Shown in pieces: positions 1-6,957 of a stretch of DNA of 14,771 nucleotides. Made by a program: the position numbers and the translations under genes. This stretch comes from DATGJX01 sp035279385. Its GTDB lineage: Bacteria > Vulcanimicrobiota > Vulcanimicrobiia > Vulcanimicrobiales > Vulcanimicrobiaceae. How positions within the stretch are numbered: the stretch's first letter is position 1; each line of letters starts with the position of its first letter. The stretch covers positions 1 through 14,771 of the forward strand of contig DATEHZ010000087.1 of assembly GCA_035279385.1 (NCBI GenBank), in the 5' to 3' direction. Below the pieces are notes generated by a model, which saw only the letters and a list, made by a program, of their open reading frames with translations, was not told where the DNA came from and ran no database searches.

Positions 1-474
1 GGCTTTACGCGGCCGCTCGCGGATCGCCTCAATCAGTCCAGCGGCATTCGCGTGGTCGAAGGCGCCGAAGGCATGGTATTGCGCGCCGGGGAGGCGATTA
101 TCGCACCCGCAGGGCGCCAGCTCGTCCTTCGCCGTTCGTACGGGAGCGACGACGTGGAGGTGCAACTGCGTGCGGACGACGGTCATTCGCTGCACGTTCC
201 GAGTGTCGACGTCATGACGGCGTCCGTGGCCGAAGTGTACGGCGCCTGCGCGCTTGCCGCGATTCTGACCGGCATGGGCCAAGACGGCGTGGCCGGTTTA
301 CGCAAGGTCAAAGACGCCGGCGGATACGTCATCGGACAGGATGCGGCAACGTCGGTCGTCTACGGAATGCCGCGCGCCGCCGCACAGGCGGGACTCGTCG
401 ATCGCGTCCTTCCGCTCGATCAGATCGCGCCCGCGCTCTGCGAACTGACGAACAGTTCCTTCGCACGCTCTTAA
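1..474 (+). CDS. cheB: Chemotaxis protein-glutamate methylesterase CheB, C-terminal part (5' truncated by window)
   Basis: The frame is open from base 1 and ends at TAA 472-474, giving 157 visible residues. CheB removes methyl groups from (or deamidates) glutamates on chemoreceptors and so resets them during adaptation; it acts in the cytoplasm at receptor arrays. The visible part matches the back of the methylesterase domain. It starts with GFTRPLADRLNQ, the stretch that follows the catalytic His in the family's QHMP..FT region. It then has a VVEGAEGMVLRAGEAIIAPAG segment and the signature LTGMGQDGVAGL, whose Asp (visible residue 95) is the third member of the Ser-His-Asp triad. The catalytic Ser and His, and any receiver domain, lie upstream of the window. 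The sigma-28-like gene follows after 99 bases, which fits a flagellar/chemotaxis operon. An internal ATG at 73 or GTG at 52 is not the real start. Confidence 0.93.
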   Translation, partial: GFTRPLADRLNQSSGIRVVEGAEGMVLRAGEAIIAPAGRQLVLRRSYGSDDVEVQLRADDGHSLHVPSVDVMTASVAEVYGACALAAILTGMGQDGVAGLRKVKDAGGYVIGQDAATSVVYGMPRAAAQAGLVDRVLPLDQIAPALCELTNSSFARS

Positions 475-573
475 CCGAATCGACGCGCGCCGCTGGGCGG
501 CCCGGTAGGAGCAGCGGGCTCAAAGGGCAATTAGACCCACGTAACGGGAGCTACGTCGTTACTCGGAGCGTGG

Positions 574-1413
574 ATGAGGCTAAACCGGAGTTCGCACCGT
601 TATGTCATCGGCGGTGTCGAGCTGTCACGAGAAGAGATCGTTCACAAGTACTTGCATTTGGTCAAGTACGTGGCGGGACGCATCTCTGTTAATCTGCCTC
701 CGAACGTCGAACTCAACGACCTCATCAACGACGGCATTCTCGGGCTCATCGACGCCATCGAGAAATACGACGACGCGCGCGGCGTCAAATTCGAAACCTA
801 CGCGATAACCCGAATCAACGGCGCCATTCTGGATGCGCTGCGCTCGCTCGACTGGGTGCCGCGTGCGGTTCGCCAGCGCGCCCGCGAACTGGAGCGCGCG
901 TACCAGGAGCTCGAGGCCACGTTCGGCCGGGTTCCGACCGAGGACGAGATCGCGCAGAAGCTCGGCATCTCGCGCAAGGAGCTCGACAGCCTCATGCAGC
1001 GCGTGCGCGGCACGGCCGTGCTCTCGCTCGAAGAGTTCCTGCCGAACGAAAAAGGCTACGAGATCCCGCTCGTCGACACGCTCAAGGATTCCGACAACGA
1101 GGTCACCACGGCGGTCGAGCAGCGCGAGATCCGCGCTGCGCTCGTAACCGCCGTCGAGAACCTGCCGCCCCAAGAGCGCACCGTCATCTCGCTCTATTAT
1201 TTCGACGGTCTGACGCTCAAAGAGATCAAGAGCGCGCTCAACGTGTCCGAGTCGCGCGTCTCGCAGATTCACGCGCAAGCCGTGATACATCTGCGCCAAA
1301 AATTGCGCGAGCTGCGCTCGGATTTGGGCTATCGCGACGGAGACCCCAACGTCAAGCAGAAGTACCTGCGCAAGACCCCTCCCGCGGCCGATAACATCAG
1401 TAGAGCCGGCTAG
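574..1413 (+). CDS. whiG: RNA polymerase sigma factor, FliA/WhiG (sigma-28) family
   Basis: 279 residues, the usual length for FliA/WhiG. Such factors direct RNA polymerase to late flagellar and chemotaxis promoters, or to differentiation genes in streptomycetes. Region 2 is at about residues 20-93 (HLVKYVAGRI, GILGLIDAIEKYD, FETYAITRINGAILDALR, then LDWVPRAVR, highly typical of this family). Region 3 is at about 100-170 (FGRVPTEDEIAQKLGIS). Region 4 is at about 185-245 (LPPQERTVISLYYFDGLTLKEI) and ends in a helix-turn-helix with SESRVSQIHAQAV. The ATG at 574 has a weak purine run (CGGAG, 564-568) about five bases ahead and gives the expected N-terminus. It sits between cheB and FliK/FlhB-like genes, so a flagellar role is likely. 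I cannot separate the names fliA, whiG and sigD by sequence alone. The last codons take part in the inverted repeat at 1405-1447. Confidence 0.95.
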   Translation: MRLNRSSHRYVIGGVELSREEIVHKYLHLVKYVAGRISVNLPPNVELNDLINDGILGLIDAIEKYDDARGVKFETYAITRINGAILDALRSLDWVPRAVRQRARELERAYQELEATFGRVPTEDEIAQKLGISRKELDSLMQRVRGTAVLSLEEFLPNEKGYEIPLVDTLKDSDNEVTTAVEQREIRAALVTAVENLPPQERTVISLYYFDGLTLKEIKSALNVSESRVSQIHAQAVIHLRQKLRELRSDLGYRDGDPNVKQKYLRKTPPAADNISRAG

Positions 1414-1463
1414 CACCGCCGTCCAGGCGGGCTAGGGGATAGCCGGCCAACCTGGAATTTTTT
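1405..1463 (+). terminator. Possible terminator with a competing hairpin after the sigma factor gene
   Basis: Two mutually exclusive foldings are visible. In one, GCCGGCTA (1405-1412, overlapping the whiG stop) pairs perfectly with TAGCCGGC (1440-1447) and encloses a CCGCC/GGCGG hairpin (1416-1420 / 1426-1430). In the other, GGCTA (1430-1434) pairs with TAGCC (1440-1444) inside an outer CCAGG/CCTGG stem (1423-1427 / 1451-1455). That second fold ends two bases before a T6 run (1458-1463), like an intrinsic terminator. Function is inferred. Confidence 0.4.
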
Positions 1464-1466
1464 GCC

Positions 1467-1799
1467 ATGGCCATTCGACCGGTCGATCTCCAGCTCGCCT
1501 ACCTGGCTGCTCCCCAAAACGCGGCCGTGCTGAGCAGCGCCCAAGAGGGGCCGCAAGCCGCACAGCAGTCGGCTGCCGCAGCTTTTGCCGCTGAAATTGT
1601 GCGCCGCGAAGAGAGCGTCGACGAGCCGGTAAAGGTCGAAGGCGCGAAGGTACGTGCCCGCGAGGAGCGCGACCCCGGCGGAGGGCACGCGCAGCCCGAC
1701 GGCCGCCGCAGACGCCCGCCCGATGAAGAGGCCCCGCCGAATTCGAGCGCGCTGGGATTAGCGGGCGCGGGCGAGCACTTCATCGACGTAACGGCGTAG
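1467..1799 (+). CDS. Small unknown protein in the flagellar cluster
   Basis: 110 residues with no recognised catalytic motif. The N-terminus (MAIRPVDLQLAYLAAPQNA) resembles, from memory, the short I-R-P-V/I-D-L/M-Q start of small uncharacterised proteins found beside flagellar sigma-factor or fliK genes in other phyla. The rest is charged and low in complexity: an Ala-rich helix-like stretch at about 28-45, an RREE/KVRAREERD segment, then an Arg/Pro/Glu-rich tail at about 70-90. No signal peptide or membrane segment is evident. The ATG at 1467 has only a poor ribosome site, just after the T-run of the possible terminator. The stop TAG (1797-1799) is seven bases before the next start, so it is probably co-translated with the FliK-like gene. 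A role in flagellar assembly is guilt by association only. Confidence 0.6.
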   Translation: MAIRPVDLQLAYLAAPQNAAVLSSAQEGPQAAQQSAAAAFAAEIVRREESVDEPVKVEGAKVRAREERDPGGGHAQPDGRRRRPPDEEAPPNSSALGLAGAGEHFIDVTA

Positions 1800-1806
1800 C
1801 CGCGCC

Positions 1807-3489
1807 GTGGCCGGAATCGATCCGCTCGCTGCGTTGACCGCCCGGGTAGCCGCCGCAGAAGCGGCGATGGTCGAAGCCGCAATCAACCTCGGCGTTTGCG
1901 CCGAGCTGCTGCAGACGCAGCTGAGCACCGGCGACATTCTTGCCGCGAACGTACTCCCGCCGCAAGGCGGAGCAGACCTCATCGAAATGCTCGGCCTGCG
2001 CGTCGCCGCGCAGCTGCCGCCCGGGGTTCATCCCGGCGATACGCTGCTGCTGCAAGTCACGGGTTTTGCCGGTACGCAAATCTACGTGCGCAACTTGGGA
2101 ACGCCCGATCCCCGCAATCCGCTGCCGGTGATCGACGTCGTGCTCAAAGCGCCGCCGGAGAGCGAGGCGGCGCCCGCGCCGCAGCAGATGCAAACGGCAC
2201 AAACGCAAACGCCGCAGCCGATCTCGCCGCCGCGCGCGGTGTTCGTCGCTGCGTCGGTTCGTCAGGCGCCTTCACCGCCCGTGCAAACGCAGATACAACC
2301 GCACGCGCAAACGCAAACGCAGGTGCTGCAGCAACTCGCGGCGCCCGTGCGCGGCGTCGAAGCACGCATCGCCGCCGCGCAGGCGGCGAGAGTACGGCCG
2401 CCGATAACGCAAGCGCCTGCGCCCGTTCCCGCGCCGCGCGCGCCGGCGGTGCGGGTGAGCGCAGTGGAGACGAGCGCCGTGCAAACTGCCGCACGCGCGG
2501 TGACGCGCACGGTGCAAACGGTGGGCGAATTTCTCCGCGCCGCACGATTGCCGGATACACCGTTCACGCGCATGGCGGCGACGATTGCGCCGCACGCGCC
2601 CGAGCGATTGCCGTCGGTGCTGCAGCGTTTGGAGGCCGCGCTGCCGCGCACCGCGCAGGATGCTCGCATTCCGACGCTGCGCACGCTCATCGGATTCACC
2701 GCACGGCTGAATCCCGGAAATTCGCAAACGCTGCGCGCGCAGATTTCGGCGTACGTTTCCAACGTCGTTCAAGGCGTCGAATCCAAACTCACCCAGCTGC
2801 TGCAAGCCCATACGCACGCGCGTCCGGCGGCTGCCGCATTGGCGCAGACGCAACCGCCGCAGCAGCAGCAGGGGCAGGAGCAGGCCGACGCGCCGGCCCC
2901 ATCGCCGACGATCGCGCAGGCACGCGTCGCCGAACGTTCCGCCGCCATCTCGCACGACCTCAAATCCGTCGTGCTCTCGCTGCTTGGCGATCCGCCCGCG
3001 GAACGCACGCCCGCAATGACGCAGGCGCTGACCGAAGCGCTCGTGACGCTGACCGGCGTGCAAGTCAACGCAATCTCGTCGAATCAGCAGAGTCCCGGTA
3101 CGATCAATTTCACGCTGCCCGTCTACTATCACGAGGGCGGCAAGGCCGCGCAGATCCGCATCTCGCGCGAAGGCGATTCGCGCGCGGCAAAAATCGATGC
3201 CGACAATTTTCACGTTGCGTTCGTGCTCGACACCGCGAACCTGGGAACCGTTGCAATCGACGTGCAGACGACGGGGCGCGCGGTGAAGATCGACGTGAAA
3301 ACCGAGAACGCGCCGGCGGCCGATCGATTCTCGACCACGCTGAACTCGCTGCGCGCGCGTTTGGAAGATTTGCGCTACCGCGTTGCGTCGGCCGCTGCTT
3401 CGGCACTGCCGGCGGTGAAGCCGGAAACCGCGCCCATCCCCAGAACTTCGAAACACGACGGCACGCGCGGATTGGATCTGGAGGCGTGA
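1807..3489 (+). CDS. fliK: FliK-like flagellar hook-length control protein
   Basis: 560 residues from GTG 1807. FliK-type proteins are exported molecular rulers that measure the growing hook and then switch the export gate, through the FlhB C-terminal domain, from rod/hook to filament substrates. About residues 1-115 form an ordered N-terminal part. About 120-430 is Ala/Pro/Gln/Thr-rich and low in complexity (for example QTAQTQTPQP and HAQTQTQVLQQ), as expected of a ruler region. About 431-535 looks like the conserved flagellar hook-length C-terminal domain: FTLPVYYHEGGKAAQIRI, then LDTANLGTVAIDVQTTGRAV, then FSTTLNSLRARLEDLRYRV, the usual order of a Leu-Gly turn, beta strands and a long helix. 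The start is seven bases after the previous stop. The TGA overlaps the GTG of the FlhB-like gene. The pair could correspond to a YlqG/YlqH-type pair rather than classical FliK/FlhB. Confidence 0.75.
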   Translation: MAGIDPLAALTARVAAAEAAMVEAAINLGVCAELLQTQLSTGDILAANVLPPQGGADLIEMLGLRVAAQLPPGVHPGDTLLLQVTGFAGTQIYVRNLGTPDPRNPLPVIDVVLKAPPESEAAPAPQQMQTAQTQTPQPISPPRAVFVAASVRQAPSPPVQTQIQPHAQTQTQVLQQLAAPVRGVEARIAAAQAARVRPPITQAPAPVPAPRAPAVRVSAVETSAVQTAARAVTRTVQTVGEFLRAARLPDTPFTRMAATIAPHAPERLPSVLQRLEAALPRTAQDARIPTLRTLIGFTARLNPGNSQTLRAQISAYVSNVVQGVESKLTQLLQAHTHARPAAAALAQTQPPQQQQGQEQADAPAPSPTIAQARVAERSAAISHDLKSVVLSLLGDPPAERTPAMTQALTEALVTLTGVQVNAISSNQQSPGTINFTLPVYYHEGGKAAQIRISREGDSRAAKIDADNFHVAFVLDTANLGTVAIDVQTTGRAVKIDVKTENAPAADRFSTTLNSLRARLEDLRYRVASAAASALPAVKPETAPIPRTSKHDGTRGLDLEA

Positions 3490-3794
3490 GCTTTTACGAC
3501 TTCCGCAAGAAGGTCGCACCGCGTCCCGCCGCTGCAGCGCTCAAGTACGATCCGGTCGGTCACGATGCGCCGCAGGTGATCGCTGCGGGCCGGGGGCTGG
3601 TCGCCGAAGAGATTGTTCGCGTGGCAAAAGAGCACAACGTGCCGCTGCACGAGGACGCGGAACTGGTCGAAGCGCTCTCGCGCCTGGAACTCACCGAGTC
3701 GATTCCGCGCGAACTCTACGCGGTCGTCGCGGAGGTGCTCGCGTACGTGTTTCGCGTGGACGCGCAGGCCGCCACGCGCAGCCACTCGCGGTAA
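3486..3794 (+). CDS. Free-standing FlhB C-terminal-domain protein (FlhX/YlqH-like)
   Basis: 102 residues from GTG 3486, whose start codon overlaps the fliK-like stop (GTGA), indicating translational coupling. The sequence AAALKYDPVGHDAPQVIAAG, GLVAEEIVRVAKEHNVPLHE and ELTESIPRELYAVVAEVLAY lines up with the cytoplasmic half of FlhB/EscU/YscU exporters just after their NPTH self-cleavage site. The NPTH motif and the four membrane helices of full FlhB are absent, so this is a soluble stand-in for the cleaved FlhB tail. Related free-standing proteins occur in several flagellated bacteria and can partly replace the FlhB tail; that is family knowledge, not shown here. Being coupled to a FliK-like partner fits the known FliK-FlhB tail interaction. 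The frame is also open upstream through fliK to 1896, but that part is a shadow without homology. Confidence 0.85.
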   Translation: MSFYDFRKKVAPRPAAAALKYDPVGHDAPQVIAAGRGLVAEEIVRVAKEHNVPLHEDAELVEALSRLELTESIPRELYAVVAEVLAYVFRVDAQAATRSHSR

Positions 3795-3834
3795 ATCTCT
3801 ACACTCCCAAACGCCTACGGCCGAACACCAGTGC

Positions 3835-4908
3835 ATGGGCGCTGCTGTCCACGCGCGCGGCGACGGGCGCATTCGATACTTCGACGGTCTGCGGGCGCTG
3901 GCCGTGCTTTCCGTTGTCGCCTTTCACGCCGGTAAATACAGCCGCGCCGACCTCGCACGCGTATTTCCGCGGATCGTGATGCAGGGGCATCACGGCGTCG
4001 AGCTCTTTTTCGTCATCTCCGGCTTGTGCCTATCGTATCCGACGCTCAAGAGCATCTACGAGCGCGGGAGCGATGCGTTCGACGTCGTGGGGTTTGCGGC
4101 AAAACGCCTTACGCGCATCGTGCCGCCGTTCTACGCGGCGATCGCGGTGTTTTGGGCCGCCGGGCCGCAGCGCGTTCCATTCGCCGACGTCGTTCGCCAA
4201 GCGCTGTTCATCGACAACGGCACGCAGCTGCTGAACTCGTCGTTCTGGTCGCTTCCCGTCGAGTTTCGCTGGTATTTCCTTTTTCCGCTGATGCTGCTGC
4301 TGTGGGTTCGATCGAAGCGCGCGTTTGGGTGTCTGGTGGCGCTGCTCTTCGTGCTGGCGCAGACGCGCGCCGAAAGCGCCGACGTGGTCGCGCTTCCGGC
4401 GTTCATGCTCGGCATCGTCGCTGCCGATCTCGCCGTTCGACCGCGAGACGTCGCGAGATTCGCGCTGCCCGCGTTCGCGCTCGTGCTCCTTGCCGCGTTC
4501 GTACACTCATCGCCCCTGGACAGCGGAACGGAAACGAGCGTGCTTTGGGAACTTGCGGTATTCTTACTCGTCGTGGCGGCCGGTTCTGCGGGATGGCTGC
4601 GGCGAGCGCTCTCGAGCAGTGTGCTCGCGTTCATCGGCGTGGCGTCGTACAGCATCTACCTCTGCCACGAACTCGCGATCTATTACGCGGAGCGATGGGG
4701 ATACGCGCCCTGGATCGCGGGCGTGGCGGGCATTGCGTTCGGCGTGGTGTTTTGGTACGTCGTCGAGCGGCCGCTGCTTTCTCCGCAGACGCGCAACCGT
4801 GTGGTCCGCGTTCTGAGCGATAGCCTGCGCGGCTGGTTCCGCGCCGTCGGCGTACCGGCAAACATGCAATTGCCGTTGCCCGAGCCTAAAACGCAGCCTG
4901 CAAGCTAG
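3835..4908 (+). CDS. Integral-membrane acyltransferase, acyltransferase-3 family (OafA/YrhL-like)
   Basis: 357 residues from ATG 3835; about ten hydrophobic segments can be seen. These enzymes move acyl groups (often acetyl) onto sugars of lipopolysaccharide, exopolysaccharide or antibiotics at the cytoplasmic membrane. Diagnostic motifs are RYFDGLRALAVLSVVAFHAG with the family's His (residue 31), then GVELFFVISGLCLSYP, a basic AKRLTRIVPPFY loop, FWSLPVEFRWYFLFPLMLLL, and near the end ASYSIYLCHELAIYYAER followed by VVERPLL. The C-terminal 40 residues are a polar tail without an SGNH domain. The frame opens upstream to 3613 inside the FlhB-like gene, but homology begins after 3835. The ribosome site is poor. 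The gene lies 40 bases after the flagellar operon and probably does not belong to it. The substrate cannot be told. Confidence 0.9.
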   Translation: MGAAVHARGDGRIRYFDGLRALAVLSVVAFHAGKYSRADLARVFPRIVMQGHHGVELFFVISGLCLSYPTLKSIYERGSDAFDVVGFAAKRLTRIVPPFYAAIAVFWAAGPQRVPFADVVRQALFIDNGTQLLNSSFWSLPVEFRWYFLFPLMLLLWVRSKRAFGCLVALLFVLAQTRAESADVVALPAFMLGIVAADLAVRPRDVARFALPAFALVLLAAFVHSSPLDSGTETSVLWELAVFLLVVAAGSAGWLRRALSSSVLAFIGVASYSIYLCHELAIYYAERWGYAPWIAGVAGIAFGVVFWYVVERPLLSPQTRNRVVRVLSDSLRGWFRAVGVPANMQLPLPEPKTQPAS

Positions 4909-4942
4909 CGGACGAAGTATACCGGCACCGAAGGCCGCGGTC

Positions 4943-5923
4943 ATGCAAGAACGCAAACTTGGAGCATTGACGGTCTCCGCGCTCGGTCTGGGCTGCATGG
5001 GCATGTCGGACTTTTACGGCGGGCGCGACGATGAAGAATCCATTGCGACGATCCACCGCGCCATCGAACTCGGCTGTACGTTCCTCGACACCGCCGACGT
5101 GTACGGCATCGGCAAAAACGAGGAACTCGTCGGGCGTGCGATACGCGATCGCCGCGACAAGGTGACGCTCGCGACGAAGTTCGGCAACGTGCGCGGCGCA
5201 AACGGCGAGTGGCTGGGCGTAAACGGCAAAGCGGACTACGTGAAATCCGCGTGCGAGGCGAGTTTGAAGCGTCTGGGCGTCGAGACGATCGATCTGTATT
5301 ATCAGCACCGCGTCGATCCGCAGACGCCGATCGAAGAAACCGTCGGCGCGATGGCGCAGCTCGTTCGCGAAGGTAAAGTGCGGTATATCGGCCTCTCGGA
5401 AGCGGCGCCGCAAACGATCCGGCGCGCGCACGCGACGCATCCGGTAACCGCCGTGCAGACGGAGTACTCGCTCTGGACGCGCGATCCCGAGCACGAAATT
5501 CTTCCGACGGTGCGCGAACTCGGCATTGGTTTCGTCGCATACAGCCCGCTCGGCCGCGGCTTTTTGACGGGCCGCTTCAAAAAATACGAGGATTTGCCGG
5601 AGAACGATTATCGCCGGCACCACCCGCGTTTCGAAGGCGAAAATTTCGAACGCAATCTGCATCTGGTTCGCGTGGTCGAGCAGATCGCCGGCGAAAAACA
5701 CGCGACGGCTTCGCAGATCGGACTAGCGTGGCTGCTCGCGCGACCAGACGGCATCGTACCGATTCCCGGAACGAAGCGCCGCACGTATTTGGAGGAGAAT
5801 CTGGGGGCGCTCGACGTCACGCTCTCACCGGACGATCTGCGGCGGATCGAAGCGGCGTTTCCGCTGGGCGCCGCCTCGGGCCCACGCTATCCGGAAGCCG
5901 CTATGGCGGCCCTCAATCGCTAG
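4943..5923 (+). CDS. Aldo/keto reductase
   Basis: 326 residues, typical of the family. It is an NAD(P)H-dependent (beta/alpha)8-barrel oxidoreductase that reduces aldehydes or ketones in the cytoplasm. The catalytic tetrad is visible: Asp49 and Tyr54 in FLDTADVYG, Lys79 in LATKFG, and His122 in LYYQHRVD. Other family marks are GLGCMGMSDFYGG near the N-terminus, KVRYIGLSEA, AYSPLGRGFLTG, and a cofactor-phosphate region IVPIPGTKRRTYLEENLGAL near the C-terminus. The pattern resembles the AKR13/YakC-type group, whose physiological substrates are mostly unknown. The ATG at 4943 has a GAAGG ribosome site (4930-4934) eight bases ahead. It is 34 bases after the acyltransferase and may share its transcript. 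A 9-bp hairpin follows its stop. Confidence 0.95.
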   Translation: MQERKLGALTVSALGLGCMGMSDFYGGRDDEESIATIHRAIELGCTFLDTADVYGIGKNEELVGRAIRDRRDKVTLATKFGNVRGANGEWLGVNGKADYVKSACEASLKRLGVETIDLYYQHRVDPQTPIEETVGAMAQLVREGKVRYIGLSEAAPQTIRRAHATHPVTAVQTEYSLWTRDPEHEILPTVRELGIGFVAYSPLGRGFLTGRFKKYEDLPENDYRRHHPRFEGENFERNLHLVRVVEQIAGEKHATASQIGLAWLLARPDGIVPIPGTKRRTYLEENLGALDVTLSPDDLRRIEAAFPLGAASGPRYPEAAMAALNR

Positions 5924-5938
5924 CCCGGGCCGCTCCTC

Positions 5939-5960
5939 GAATCGAACAGGAGTTCGATTC
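5939..5960 (+). terminator. 9-bp perfect hairpin between the aldo/keto reductase gene and ftsY
   Basis: GAATCGAAC (5939-5947) and GTTCGATTC (5952-5960) are exact reverse complements around a four-base AGGA loop. No T-run follows, so it is not a classical intrinsic terminator. CTCCT (5933-5937) could instead pair with AGGAG (5948-5952), a competing fold. It lies 16 bases after one stop and 24 bases before the ftsY start. It may end the first gene's message or protect an RNA end. Confidence 0.5.
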
Positions 5961-5983
5961 CGTCCGGCGAAGAGGCTGACCCC

Positions 5984-6901
5984 GTGAGCTGGATTTCCAA
6001 GTTACGGGCATCGTTCGGGAAGGCCCGGGACACGCTCTCGGGGGTGCAGGCCTTGGGCCGCGCTCGCCGCCCGATCACGCCGGAGCTTTGGGAAGAGCTG
6101 GAAGACCTGCTGCTCCTGGCGGATTTCGGCGTCCCGACGACCGAGAAGATCGTGAACGGCTTGAAGACCGTTGCGAAACAGGAGCTCTGGGCGACCAGCG
6201 ATCAAATCGTCGCGCGCTTCCGCAAAGACGTCGAACGCTTTCTCACGTTGCCGAACCCCGAGCTCGATCTGAGCGAGAGGCCGTCGGTCGTGCTCGTCGT
6301 CGGCGTGAACGGCAGCGGCAAGACGACGACGATCGGCAAGCTCGCGACGCGCCTTCGCAAGGAAGGCAAACGCGTGCTGCTCGTCGCGGCCGATACGTTC
6401 CGCGCCGCGGCGGCGGAGCAGCTGCACATCTGGGCCGAGCGCAGCGCGTCCGACTACATCCGCGGCAAGGAAGGCGCCGATCCGGCGTCGGTGGTGTTCG
6501 ACGGCATCCAAGCGGGAAAGTCGCGCGGCGCGGACGTCATACTCGTCGACACGGCGGGCCGTCTGCAGACCAAAACCAATCTCATGGAAGAGCTCAAGAA
6601 GATGCGCCGGATTATCGAACGTGAAACCGGCCGTCCGCCCGCGGAAACGCTGCTCGTTCTCGACGGAACCACCGGACAGAACGCGATCTCGCAGGCGAAA
6701 CTCTTCAACGAGACGACCGCGCTCACGGGCGTGGTCGTCTCGAAACTCGACTCGACGGCCAAAGGCGGGGTGCTCGTGGCCATCGTCGACACCCTCGAGA
6801 TTCCCATCAAATACGTCGGTCTCGGTGAATCCGCCGATGCTCTGCAGCCCTTCGTCCCATCGGAATTCATCGAAGCCCTCTTCGAGGACTCGTCATTCTG
6901 A
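5984..6901 (+). CDS. ftsY: Signal recognition particle receptor FtsY
   Basis: 305 residues from GTG 5984. FtsY is the GTPase receptor at the inner membrane that docks SRP-bound ribosomes and passes nascent membrane proteins to the translocon. The N domain is at about 1-95 and the G domain at about 100-303. The motifs are GVNGSGKTTTIGKLA (residues 107-121, P-loop), DTFRAAAAEQL (137-147, family-specific insertion box), DTAGRLQTKTNLMEEL (189-204), SKLDSTAKGG (253-262, guanine specificity) and the closing VGLGESADALQPF (278-290). There is almost no acidic A domain before the N domain, as in many non-proteobacteria, so membrane contact must come from the short N-terminal helix. GAAGAGG (5969-5975) precedes the start. 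The final residues EDSSF are encoded in a direct repeat that continues past the stop. Confidence 0.97.
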   Translation: MSWISKLRASFGKARDTLSGVQALGRARRPITPELWEELEDLLLLADFGVPTTEKIVNGLKTVAKQELWATSDQIVARFRKDVERFLTLPNPELDLSERPSVVLVVGVNGSGKTTTIGKLATRLRKEGKRVLLVAADTFRAAAAEQLHIWAERSASDYIRGKEGADPASVVFDGIQAGKSRGADVILVDTAGRLQTKTNLMEELKKMRRIIERETGRPPAETLLVLDGTTGQNAISQAKLFNETTALTGVVVSKLDSTAKGGVLVAIVDTLEIPIKYVGLGESADALQPFVPSEFIEALFEDSSF

Positions 6902-6957
6902 TGGGACTCGTCATTCGGAGCTTGTCGAAAAACGAAATGCCACCCCGTTGGCATTTC
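6886..6957 (+). repeat. Dispersed-type intergenic repeat overlapping the ftsY 3' end
   Basis: A 13-base unit GGACTCGTCATTC occurs at 6886-6898 and again at 6904-6916 (18-base period), followed by GGAGCTTGTCGAAAAACGAA. On the other strand this reads TTCGACAAGCTCCGAATGAC. From memory, that closely resembles a family of REP-like intergenic repeats (TTCGACAAGCTCAGGATGAC type) scattered in many bacterial genomes. The first copy supplies the last codons and stop of ftsY. The block ends with the palindrome at 6934-6957. Confidence 0.5.
6934..6957 (+). promoter_or_regulatory. Palindrome overlapping the predicted recA -35 box (operator or ftsY terminator)
   Basis: GAAATGCCA (6934-6942) and TGGCATTTC (6949-6957) are perfect 9-base reverse complements with a six-base spacer (CCCCGT). 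The right arm covers most of the candidate -35 hexamer at 6948-6953, so a repressor bound here would block recA transcription, as LexA does in SOS systems. It does not match the LexA boxes I know (CTG-N10-CAG, or GAAC-N4-GTTC). The alternative is an ftsY terminator hairpin, but no T-run follows. Confidence 0.4.

Noticed and set aside
475..573. Possible c-di-GMP-type riboswitch in the cheB-sigma spacer (GGTAGGAGCAGCGGG, AAAGGGCAA, small stems such as CCGCTG/CAGCGG and ACGTA/TACGT).
   Set aside because: The pieces are in the wrong order for the c-di-GMP-I class and the stems are short and compete with each other; not enough to call.
2186..2330. Tandem-repeat array (CAAACGCAAACGC units).
   Set aside because: These are irregular Gln-Thr codon runs in the low-complexity part of the FliK-like protein, not a separate DNA repeat.
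1896..3485. Long open frame upstream of the FlhB-like start in the same frame.
   Set aside because: It is a GC-rich shadow of the FliK-like gene (Arg/Ala-rich, no homology); the FlhB-like domain begins at GTG 3486.
2272..3519. 415-codon open frame on the - strand.
   Set aside because: Antisense shadow of the repetitive, GC-rich FliK-like gene; Arg-rich with no domain.
5940..5970. tRNA T-arm-like GTTCGATTC.
   Set aside because: No acceptor stem, anticodon arm or second half of a tRNA can be built around it; the sequence is explained by the 9-bp hairpin.
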